From: Flavobacterium johnsoniae
Lineage (GTDB): Bacteria; Bacteroidota; Bacteroidia; Flavobacteriales; Flavobacteriaceae
Reading direction: 5' to 3'
Assembly (NCBI RefSeq): GCF_001879205.1
Contig: NZ_MLFK01000005.1
Coordinates: 434,001-498,000 of the forward strand
Length of the DNA stretch: 64,000 bases
Notes under the pieces: generated by a model
What the model saw: only the letters and a program-made list of their open reading frames with translations
The model's database searches: none
What the model was told of the DNA's origin: nothing
Shown here: one piece after another, positions 42,218 to 49,985 of the stretch
Position numbering within the stretch: position 1 is the first letter of the stretch
Layout: each line of letters starts with the position of its first letter
Program-made: the position numbers and the translations under genes

Positions 42218-44823
42218 TTTCGATAAGGATTGAAAACCAAAAATAAGCCAATTACAACCAAAAAACTAATTACATAATAGATATAATTTCCTGATTTTTC
42301 TTCGGACGAAATAGAGCCGTAATACACAAATGAACTCCAATAATAAGGTGATTTCTTCGCATTCGGAATAGATTTATCTTTTAAATATTCAAGCTTTGCA
42401 TTCGTATTCGCTTCAAAATAAGAAACATCATTTTTGACATTTTGATAAAAATCCGACATGAAAACCGAAGTTGTAAAATCGTTTACTTTCCATAAAGAAA
42501 ACAGCAGATTCTGAGCGCCCGCAAACTGAAAGCCTCTCGCAACACTCATTGCACCTTCGGCTTTGTATAATTTTCCAATTCCGGTTTCGCAGGCACTTAA
42601 AACGACTAAATCCGGATTTATATGCAGATTGTACAATTCTGAATACAGGACTTCCTGATCGTAAAATTTAATACTCGCCGGCATTTCGATATCGCCAGAT
42701 GAAGCGTGTGTACTCAAATGTAATATAGAATAGTTAACGGCATTATTTTTAAAATTACTAAACGTCGCATTTGAATTCTCTAAATATTTTCCTTTAAAAT
42801 TACTCCTGATCGATTCTAATTCTCTCTTCGAGTAACTCAATTCAAAAGGGGTGTTTTCGAAAACCGGAAAAACGCCCAAAACTGTTTTTTTAGATTTTGA
42901 AACAGGTTTAGAATTCAGATAAATATTCGCCGAAGTATTATAAGCAATCTGGAACTCATTAAGCAAATAATGCATTTTGGCAAAATTCGTTGTGTTTGAT
43001 TCTTCTGTAATTAATGCTTCAAAGGGAAGAAAATTTAAAATTCCGTCAGGAACAATGATGAGGTTTTGATAAATAGCATTTCCTGGCAGTTTTAATAAAT
43101 CATAAACGTCTTTTCCGTAATGGTTATAGCCGGAAATATCGTTTGTAATAGCATCAGCAGTATTAAAATAATCAATAAATTGGGCAATTCTGGGAATTCC
43201 AAGATGAGTTATGTTGATATTATTTAAGGAAATTCGATTGTTTTGTAAAATGAAAAAATATAATTTTTCAGAACCCATAAAATAATAAACCATCATGGCT
43301 TTATCATTTTCTAATTTTGAAAATAATGCTTTTAAATCGCAGTTTTCTGGAACATAATTTTGATTTTCAGACTGAATTTTTTTCAGCGAAAGCATTAAAT
43401 TATTTTGCGTTTTTATAAGTTGGTTTATCTTCGAAATAGCTGCCAAATCTCCTTTTTGCTGTTCTTTTAAAATAGCATTATTTGAGTTTTGAAGCTCTTG
43501 CAAAAGCTGTTTTTCTTCCGCGGAAGCGTTTTTAATATTCGAACGATAATCTTTTAAAATGCCCGATTTTGTTTTTTCGGATAACTGAAAAGCTTCTTCC
43601 AGATATTTTGTTTTGCCTTCCTTTTTAAACAATTCATCATAAATTGTAATGCATTTTTCGGTACGGTTTCGGGATCGCAGCTGCATCAGGATTTTCGAGT
43701 TTTCGTAAACCAGGTTATTCATCAATAAATCTTCTATATAAAAGGAAAGTTCAAAAGCCTTCAACGCTTTTTTAGGATCTTTCAGTTTTAAAATTTCCGC
43801 CTGTAAATCGAATGCATCGACTAAAACCGTTTCAGCATATAATTGATTTTGGTTTGGAAGACTATTTTTTGAATTGTAATTCGGAATCAGAATTTTAAAA
43901 ACTGCCGAAATCTGTTTTTCGCTTTCATCGTATTTTTGTTCATCAAAAAACAATAAAGCTTTTTCATAATAGAGTTTAGCCAATTTTCTCGGCTCGGGAT
44001 TTTTCTTTTCTAAAAATAACTTTTCGGCCATCTTCATATAACGATCGGCCACATCAAATCGTTGCCATTGTCGGTTCATTGAAGCTAAATTGCGATAAGA
44101 ATTGGATAAAGTTTCGGTTTGGCCTTTTTCGTTTTTCAGATATTCTATTGAAGATTGAAATGCTTTTTCGGCATTTTGAAGCGCGTCTTTAATGAATTGT
44201 TTAGAATTTAACCAATAATTATTTCCAAGATTATTCAGCAAAATTCCTTTCTGAGAATTAGATAATTTCTCTGTTTTCAGCGTATTTTCTAAAACTTCAA
44301 TTGCCAAAGAAATTTTGCCGGAACTCTGATAAACATTAGATAAATTTAAAATCGCAGCAAACTTTTGTTTTTGCGCATCAGGATAATTTTTAGAAGTATT
44401 TACAATAAAATAGTATTGTTTTATGGTGTTTTCGGCGCTGTCATAATCGCAAAGAACGGTATATAAATTCCCTAAAGGTTTTAGGCAGAATTCAATTATA
44501 TCGTAATCACCGAGTTTTTGTTTTTGATAAATCTGCCAGGCTTTTTCGTAACTCGAAATCGCATTTTGAGTCTGTCCAAACTGGTTTTCATAATACGCTT
44601 TATTGCAGTTTAAAACCACAATGGCCAGCAATTCATCTTTGGTTTTTGGTTTTGAATTTCTCCAAAAATCAGCTTCTGCAGCGCTTAAATTTTGTAACGC
44701 TTCCGCAGAAGGATGAGCAGCGAACTTATCAATGACATTATATATTTTATCTTCCTGATGCTGTCCAAAAACATTCAGATTCAGAAAAAGAAAGATTAAA
44801 CCATATAAGAGATATAAGTTCAT
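42169..44823 (-). CDS. TPR-CHAT protein, caspase-like protease with membrane anchor
   Basis: This protein of 884 residues combines a signal peptide (LLYGLIFLFLNLNVFGQ), about ten TPR-like helical pairs (roughly residues 60-430), and a C-terminal CHAT domain. The caspase-type residues are visible: HLSTHASSG with the catalytic histidine at 706 and LSACETGIG with the cysteine at 745, plus GAMSVARGFQFAGAQNLLFS. Near the end there is one hydrophobic helix (YYVISFLVVIGLFLVF), followed by a basic tail. The topology predicted from this is TPR and CHAT in the periplasm and the tail in the cytoplasm. CHAT proteases in other bacteria act as proteases switched on by partner binding, for example in type III-E CRISPR and gasdermin systems. 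The role here is unknown. Confidence 0.88.
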   Translation of the reverse strand: MNLYLLYGLIFLFLNLNVFGQHQEDKIYNVIDKFAAHPSAEALQNLSAAEADFWRNSKPKTKDELLAIVVLNCNKAYYENQFGQTQNAISSYEKAWQIYQKQKLGDYDIIEFCLKPLGNLYTVLCDYDSAENTIKQYYFIVNTSKNYPDAQKQKFAAILNLSNVYQSSGKISLAIEVLENTLKTEKLSNSQKGILLNNLGNNYWLNSKQFIKDALQNAEKAFQSSIEYLKNEKGQTETLSNSYRNLASMNRQWQRFDVADRYMKMAEKLFLEKKNPEPRKLAKLYYEKALLFFDEQKYDESEKQISAVFKILIPNYNSKNSLPNQNQLYAETVLVDAFDLQAEILKLKDPKKALKAFELSFYIEDLLMNNLVYENSKILMQLRSRNRTEKCITIYDELFKKEGKTKYLEEAFQLSEKTKSGILKDYRSNIKNASAEEKQLLQELQNSNNAILKEQQKGDLAAISKINQLIKTQNNLMLSLKKIQSENQNYVPENCDLKALFSKLENDKAMMVYYFMGSEKLYFFILQNNRISLNNINITHLGIPRIAQFIDYFNTADAITNDISGYNHYGKDVYDLLKLPGNAIYQNLIIVPDGILNFLPFEALITEESNTTNFAKMHYLLNEFQIAYNTSANIYLNSKPVSKSKKTVLGVFPVFENTPFELSYSKRELESIRSNFKGKYLENSNATFSNFKNNAVNYSILHLSTHASSGDIEMPASIKFYDQEVLYSELYNLHINPDLVVLSACETGIGKLYKAEGAMSVARGFQFAGAQNLLFSLWKVNDFTTSVFMSDFYQNVKNDVSYFEANTNAKLEYLKDKSIPNAKKSPYYWSSFVYYGSISSEEKSGNYIYYVISFLVVIGLFLVFNPYRKWKIFTKFSKKRITKK

Positions 44824-44972
44824 GTTTTATTTTTTTTCACCATATAAATGATATAAGTTTAAATTAATTTGCTGCGTATAGTTTAAAGCTAATTTTAAAG
44901 TAATATAAGTTGAAATTTATTTATAAATACATTAAGACAAGGCTTTTAATATGAACTTATATCACTTATGTG
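44802..44972. repeat. Direct and inverted repeats upstream of the TPR-CHAT gene
   Basis: CCATATAAnnGATATAAGTT occurs twice head to tail, overlapping the CHAT start codon and just upstream of it, and its inverted form AACTTATATCA with partial extension occurs at 44954-44974. The inverted pair TGATATAAGTT (44849-44859) and AACTTATATCA (44954-44964) is exact. Confidence 0.6.
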
Positions 44973-44985
44973 GTTTATCAAAAAA

Positions 44986-46938
44986 CTAAAATTTCCAGAT
45001 TCCATACACTTGAAAATAATTAAAGTTTTGTTCAAAATTAATTACATAACGCGCGCCTAAACTTGGCCCAATTCTGGCGAAACCTGCCGTTAAATCAAAC
45101 AAAAGGCCTGTTTTAAAATCAGCAAAAGAAGTTTTTATAGTATTATTTGTTGTACTTGTATCGATTAAAAAGTTTCCTTTATCGCCCTCATAAGTATCAA
45201 TTTTTATATGCTGGTTTTGTTCTTGCGAGACATTGATATTCGCCTGAATTCCTGCACCAATTCCAATATAATTGTTAATGTTGTAGCGAATCAAAACCGG
45301 AACTTCCCAATTGATATTCTTGTTTTCAGTTGCAGTAGTGGTGCGTACCAGCTGTCTGGTTCCGTTTGCATTGGTATTGAATTGATCCACCACATTTATG
45401 GCACTATCATATTGATTTAAGGCATTGACCCATTCAACCTGCCAGTAAAAACGATACGATTTAAAAGGCGAAATTGTTGCGCCCACAAAATAACTTGTCG
45501 ATTTGTCCAAATCCGGATAAAAATTATACCCGGCCTTTACGCCAACCGAAATTCCGGGCAGGAATCGGGTAGTGGCATAGTTTGTTATAATAGGTTCGTT
45601 TTTATCGAAAATAATCGAAGTACGGCTTTTGGTTTTTACCTTGTGAAAATCCTCGCCAAATTTCATCGAATATTTTACAAAACCTTTTGTACTGTCTTTT
45701 TCCTTTACATTTTTCTGCTCTGTTCCCGGCAGATAAATATTTTTAAACGTAAATATAATTTGCTTCTGCTTGATGATAGTATCAAGGCAACTTACGGTTG
45801 GTTCTTCGCCTTTTGGGCAGATTGGGCATTCTGGATACATGCTTTCAATCTGAAAAGTTTTTTTATCGAACATATCCGGAATATCCGTTTCTAAGCGAAT
45901 TTTTCTCGCCGGACCTTCGCCATTGTTCTGAAAGCGGGTTTTAAAATTTACCCTTTTAAAACGCACCAGTCTGTAATTCATAAAACGTCCGTTAGAGCCC
46001 ATTTTATTTGGATCGTGAGATGTTACGATTTCCATTTCAAGGTTTTTAATCTTATGGTTTTTATAGCTTCTGTTAGGAACAAAAATCCCGCGCATGGTAA
46101 CCGTTGCGCTGGTATCTTTTATCATTTCAGGAGTTGTTTTAAATGTATAAAAAACATTGCGTGTTTCTCCCGGATTGGCATCATCAAATTCTAAAACAGA
46201 AACATTATGATACGTTTTATGAGCGTCTAAAAGCGAAGCATCGAGGTCTTCTTCGGTAGTTGTATTTCGGTATTTTTTTAGTTTAAAATTATTTTCGGCA
46301 GAAGCCACAAAATTATTAGAGTCGTCCAGGTCATCAACGGCAGCGACTAAGTTTTCTTTTACTTCGCGTTCGCCTGCGTAAGTTCTAAAATCGCTTAATT
46401 CAAAGTTGTTGTTTTTAAATTGCTTTTCATTATAAAAAAGATAAAGCTTTCCGTTTGCCACATAATTCTCCATATTTTGATAACTCACTACGACTACCAT
46501 TTCCTGCTCCGGAATGGGATCGCAGTTTTTTAAAATTGCAAAACCATTTTGATCTGCGATAGAAGCGATGTCTTTATAATTATTATCCGTAATGTCGTTT
46601 ACAGCTACTTTTTTCGGTCGTGTTGCCGGTGGTTTTCCGTTGTCGTAATTGTTCGTTACAGCCAACCTCGTGGTGTACGTTCCTTTCTTTTTATAAACGT
46701 GTTTAGGCTCGGCTTCTTTGCTGTAATGACCGTCTCCCAGTTCCCATAAATAAGAATAACTGGGTTTAGGAGCACCTGCAATAGGAATCAGCGGCGGTGT
46801 TTCGGGTTTAAAAGTAACGGCATTTCCGTTCTGGATAAAACCAATAGTGGCTCTTCGGGTTATGGTGTCTTTTACTTTGGTTTGTCCAATACATAAAATA
46901 GAGAATAGAATAAAGAAAACAGACAGTTGTGGTTTCAT
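44986..46938 (-). CDS. PKD-domain outer-membrane-barrel protein
   Basis: This protein of 650 residues has a signal peptide (MKPQLSVFFILFSILCIGQ), an N-terminal PKD domain (YLWELGDGHYSKEAEPKHVY), a long middle region with a conserved-repeat-like beta structure and a CPICPKGEEP cysteine pair, and a C-terminal region that looks like an outer-membrane beta-barrel (GVKAGYNFYPDL; NNYIGIGAGIQANINVS; RIGPSLGARYVINF), ending in aromatic VYGIWKF. It probably sits in the outer membrane with the PKD domain in the periplasm or outside. It lies upstream of the TPR-CHAT gene on the same strand. Confidence 0.78.
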   Translation of the reverse strand: MKPQLSVFFILFSILCIGQTKVKDTITRRATIGFIQNGNAVTFKPETPPLIPIAGAPKPSYSYLWELGDGHYSKEAEPKHVYKKKGTYTTRLAVTNNYDNGKPPATRPKKVAVNDITDNNYKDIASIADQNGFAILKNCDPIPEQEMVVVVSYQNMENYVANGKLYLFYNEKQFKNNNFELSDFRTYAGEREVKENLVAAVDDLDDSNNFVASAENNFKLKKYRNTTTEEDLDASLLDAHKTYHNVSVLEFDDANPGETRNVFYTFKTTPEMIKDTSATVTMRGIFVPNRSYKNHKIKNLEMEIVTSHDPNKMGSNGRFMNYRLVRFKRVNFKTRFQNNGEGPARKIRLETDIPDMFDKKTFQIESMYPECPICPKGEEPTVSCLDTIIKQKQIIFTFKNIYLPGTEQKNVKEKDSTKGFVKYSMKFGEDFHKVKTKSRTSIIFDKNEPIITNYATTRFLPGISVGVKAGYNFYPDLDKSTSYFVGATISPFKSYRFYWQVEWVNALNQYDSAINVVDQFNTNANGTRQLVRTTTATENKNINWEVPVLIRYNINNYIGIGAGIQANINVSQEQNQHIKIDTYEGDKGNFLIDTSTTNNTIKTSFADFKTGLLFDLTAGFARIGPSLGARYVINFEQNFNYFQVYGIWKF

Positions 46939-47000
46939 AACTAGATAGTTTTTAGTCTTAAAATCATCAGAATCAATCTTAAAACAGGATTAAATGTAAA

Positions 47001-47029
47001 AAAAAGTGATGAGCAAATCATCACTTTTT
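47001..47029 (-). terminator. Terminator of the lipoprotein gene
   Basis: A perfect 12-bp stem, AAAAAGTGATGA with TCATCACTTTTT, encloses a 5-base loop 21 bases after the stop. It is symmetrical and could act both ways. Confidence 0.85.
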
Positions 47030-47049
47030 CTTAAAAAAGCATTTGAAAG

Positions 47050-48039
47050 TTACTGAATGGCATTAATTGCAGCAACAAGCTGAGCTTCGGTACCGACTGT
47101 TGTTTCGGCAAGGGTAAAAGTATAAACGTCGTTGGCAGCAACGGTTACGGCTTTAATCGCATATCTCCATTGTCCATTAGATTCTGTCGCAAAAATCACG
47201 TGACATTTTAATCCAACTGGAATTTGGCCATAGTGTTCGCTAAATAATCCTGCAGGCGTATAAGTATCTAATTTTGCCAGTGCATTTGTTCCTTCGCCGT
47301 CATAAGAAAGGTAAACAGCACTGTTATTGTTATCGTATCCGTCTGGTGCTTTTACCAAAAGAGTTGTTTTTGGTCTCGGATCGCTGTAAAAACGGTCAAC
47401 ATTTGTCCATCCAAAATTCCCAAAAGTTACATAGTAATTGGCTCCTTCGCCTTGTACACCGCCTTTACCACCGGTTCCATCAGCATTTGCTTTTGCATCT
47501 CTCCAGGCCAATTCTCCTTTATCATCAATTACACCAGTCCACAAAGTCATAGCATTATCCAAACCATCAGTTAAAGCAGTTGGCACAATCATATTCATGT
47601 AACATGAAGTTTGAAGTTCAACACCGCCTTGTGTTGCTTTGATGAAAAATTCTCCACCGGAAATTAAAAGATTTTTCTTTCCGTCAGCAGTAATTCCCAT
47701 TGTTGGTTTGTTGGTTACCAGCATATTTCCTTTGTCAAAAAGTTCGATATATTCAATATCAACCTGACCGGTTACAGGATTTCCGTTTTTGGTAAGACAG
47801 TCTCCGTTGATGCTTAATTTTACACCTTTTGCAGAAGTTAGGGTTACGACACCATTTCCGGCCGTGATAGTAAAGTTCTGCGTATTTCTTTTTACTCCTT
47901 TTGTACTTATGCTTTTAAATGCTTCCGAAGTTGGAGGAAGCACGATACTGCCGCTGTCATCAACATCGCTGTTATCGCAGCTTACAAAAGAAATTAGTAA
48001 AAGGAATAAAAGTCCGATTGTTTTAAAATTTGTGTTCAT
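47050..48039 (-). CDS. Lipoprotein of unknown function, 329 residues
   Basis: The N-terminus LLFLLLISFVSCDNSDVDDSG is a signal peptide with a lipobox and lipidation at Cys21; the acidic residues after the cysteine suit outer-membrane or surface export in Bacteroidetes. The rest is beta-rich (FTITAGNGVVTLTSAKGVKL; TLWTGVIDDKGELAW). I do not recognise a named domain. It lies between the protease block and the sigma pair, transcribed separately (terminator behind, 82 bases to the next gene). Confidence 0.75.
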   Translation of the reverse strand: MNTNFKTIGLLFLLLISFVSCDNSDVDDSGSIVLPPTSEAFKSISTKGVKRNTQNFTITAGNGVVTLTSAKGVKLSINGDCLTKNGNPVTGQVDIEYIELFDKGNMLVTNKPTMGITADGKKNLLISGGEFFIKATQGGVELQTSCYMNMIVPTALTDGLDNAMTLWTGVIDDKGELAWRDAKANADGTGGKGGVQGEGANYYVTFGNFGWTNVDRFYSDPRPKTTLLVKAPDGYDNNNSAVYLSYDGEGTNALAKLDTYTPAGLFSEHYGQIPVGLKCHVIFATESNGQWRYAIKAVTVAANDVYTFTLAETTVGTEAQLVAAINAIQ

Positions 48040-48121
48040 AATTTCTGGTTTTTAATGATTATTATATTGATAGATGTTGGAGGTTAGTATTTTGTTACCC
48101 CTGTTTTTTAATTTTTTTTAT

Positions 48122-48421
48122 TTATGCCGAAAGACATTTGTCTTCAAACAGATTTCCGTCTTCGTCAACAGCTACGAGAATGCTTTTCTTCTGCGAAAGC
48201 GTAACAATTAAATAGATCCAGACAAGAGCCCAAAGTCCGAGAGTAAGGCAGGTAAGCAATAAGTGGAAAGAATGTTTAATGGCTTTTTTTTCTTTGGATA
48301 AAACAACATACGGCAGTTTTTCGTTATGTTCTACGACTACAAAACCATTTCGGGTTTTGGCAGAAATCATTTCGTGAAATTGTGCTAAAGTCTTTTCGTT
48401 TGTAAATTGATACGTTTCCAT
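48122..48421 (-). CDS. Small membrane protein, 99 residues
   Basis: A cytoplasmic-looking N-terminal half (METYQFTNEKTLAQFHEMIS) is followed by a hydrophobic segment long enough for one or two helices (HLLLTCLTLGLWALVWIYLI) and a short acidic tail. I do not recognise the family. It is divergent from the sigma factor, so the 130-base gap holds both promoters. Confidence 0.68.
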   Translation of the reverse strand: METYQFTNEKTLAQFHEMISAKTRNGFVVVEHNEKLPYVVLSKEKKAIKHSFHLLLTCLTLGLWALVWIYLIVTLSQKKSILVAVDEDGNLFEDKCLSA

Positions 48422-48551
48422 TTTCTCTTAAGTTTTAACTCTTTTAAAAGATATTTGTTCCCTTATATCAACTGCAATTATTAATTGTTACCCTTTTATT
48501 TGAAATTTATTTAAGATTCTTTTTTAACTTTATCTGATTAAAAGTTTTTTT

Positions 48552-49136
48552 ATGGATAAAAACAAAGTACATCCTGACCAAATTTATATTGACGGCCTTG
48601 CCTCAAACGATTCGGCAGTAATTCAGTCTATATATAAAAAGTTTGTTCCTAAAGTCGTCATGTTTGTAATGAACAATTCTGGAGATAGAGACCAGGCGCA
48701 GGATGTGGTTCAGGAAATTTTGATTTTGCTTTTTAATCAGGCCAAAGGCAATTCGCTCACATTAACTTGTCCGTTCGATGCTTACTTTTTTTTATTGTGC
48801 AAAAGAAAGTGGCTTAACGAGCTCAAAAAAACATCCAATAAAGGGGTAACAATTATTGAAGATGCAGTATCTATGAATGAATCTGCGCACGAGTTAATAG
48901 GCCAAACCGAAGAGTTTGATGAAAAACAACAGCTTTTTGATACCATGTTTCAAAAATTAGGAGAGAAATGTAAAGAGCTTTTAAAGTTGAGTTTTGAAAT
49001 TAAATCGATGGAAGAAGTGGCCGAAAAACTAAATGTAACGTACGGTTATGTCCGCAAGAAAAAATCGTTATGCGTGGGCCAGTTAACACAATGGATTCAG
49101 GAAGCAAAAAACTTTAAATCTTTAAAAAACAATTAG
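48552..49136 (+). CDS. Sigma-70-family (ECF-type) RNA polymerase sigma factor
   Basis: This protein of 194 residues has the ECF layout. Region 2 is visible as DQAQDVVQEILILLFNQAKG (residues 37-62), then a linker with FDAYFFLLCKRKWLNELKK, and a region 4 helix-turn-helix as SMEEVAEKLNVTYGYVRKKK (near 158-177). The recognition helix is unusually basic and does not follow the common GTVKSRLSRA pattern. Only 2 bases separate it from the next gene, which encodes a membrane TPR protein that is the likely anti-sigma factor. No zinc-finger anti-sigma gene is present nearby. Confidence 0.88.
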   Translation: MDKNKVHPDQIYIDGLASNDSAVIQSIYKKFVPKVVMFVMNNSGDRDQAQDVVQEILILLFNQAKGNSLTLTCPFDAYFFLLCKRKWLNELKKTSNKGVTIIEDAVSMNESAHELIGQTEEFDEKQQLFDTMFQKLGEKCKELLKLSFEIKSMEEVAEKLNVTYGYVRKKKSLCVGQLTQWIQEAKNFKSLKNN

Positions 49137-49138
49137 TC

Positions 49139-49861
49139 ATGAATGAAGAACGCTATATATTATTTGATCAATATCTTCAAGGCGAATTAACGATTGATGC
49201 TAAAAATGATTTTGAAAAACAATTGTTGGAGGATTCTGAATTCGCATCGGAATTTGAGACATTCAAAAACGTGCAGTTTCAGTTAGCAAACAAGTTTGGA
49301 TTTGAACAGGAAAGAGAAGCATTCAAGCAAAACGTGGCCGCTATTTCAAACAAACATTTCAACAACAAACCAAAAGTAATAGGCTTAAAACCTTGGTACC
49401 TGGCAGTTGCAGCTTCGGTTGCGGTTCTGTTTGGCTTGTTCTTTTTTAATTACAATCAAAATCCGGTTTTTGGAGATTATAATAATCCGGAGCAAGCATC
49501 TTTTGCAGTTAGAGGAACGATCAACGAGACTTTGAAAGAGGCCGAAACGGCTTACAACAAGAAAAGATACAATACTGCAATTCCGCTTTTTGAAACCGTT
49601 TTGCAGAAACAAAAAACAGCCGAAATTCAGTTTTTTTATGGTGTTTCTTTATTAGAAGAAAGCCATTATTTAAAAGCCGAAGCAATTTTTAATGAGCTGA
49701 AAGCCGGAACTTCTGTTTATAAAGAGAAAGCAGTTTGGTATTTAGCGTTATCGAAATTAAAACAAAAAGATTACGAAGCCTGTAAAAAAATCCTGGAAAC
49801 GATTTCTGAAGATTATGAAGACTACGATCAGGTTCAGGAACTTTTAAATCAACTGGATTAA
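49139..49861 (+). CDS. Membrane TPR protein, probable anti-sigma factor
   Basis: This protein of 240 residues has a cytoplasmic N-terminal helical segment (YILFDQYLQGELTIDAKNDF), resembling the N-termini of anti-sigma factors without zinc ligands, one transmembrane helix (WYLAVAASVAVLFGLFFF, about residues 87-104), and a C-terminal part with TPR-like repeats (LKEAETAYNKKRYNTAIPLF; ALSKLKQKDYEACKKILE) that would lie in the periplasm. It follows the sigma gene by 2 bases, the usual sigma/anti-sigma arrangement. The role is inferred from topology and position. Confidence 0.75.
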   Translation: MNEERYILFDQYLQGELTIDAKNDFEKQLLEDSEFASEFETFKNVQFQLANKFGFEQEREAFKQNVAAISNKHFNNKPKVIGLKPWYLAVAASVAVLFGLFFFNYNQNPVFGDYNNPEQASFAVRGTINETLKEAETAYNKKRYNTAIPLFETVLQKQKTAEIQFFYGVSLLEESHYLKAEAIFNELKAGTSVYKEKAVWYLALSKLKQKDYEACKKILETISEDYEDYDQVQELLNQLD

Positions 49862-49899
49862 ATTTACTTAAAATATTTACTCCCTTTACGGGAAACCTC

Positions 49900-49939
49900 A
49901 ATCGAATTTGGAATTTTAGTTCTAAATTCGATTTTGTTT
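49900..49939 (+). terminator. Terminator of the sigma operon
   Basis: AATCGAATTT (49900-49909) and AAATTCGATT (49924-49933) pair exactly around a 14-base loop, followed by T-rich sequence. It separates the sigma pair from the S41 protease. Confidence 0.65.
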
Positions 49940-49985
49940 TATAGGAACTTACTTAAAAACAATCCAGATCTAATTAACCCAATTA

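Noticed and set aside
48092..48493. TTGTTACCC words at 48092 and 48485 as a sigma-factor promoter
   Set aside because: Only two copies are seen and their orientation relative to the genes differs, so I mention them only within the sigma finding.
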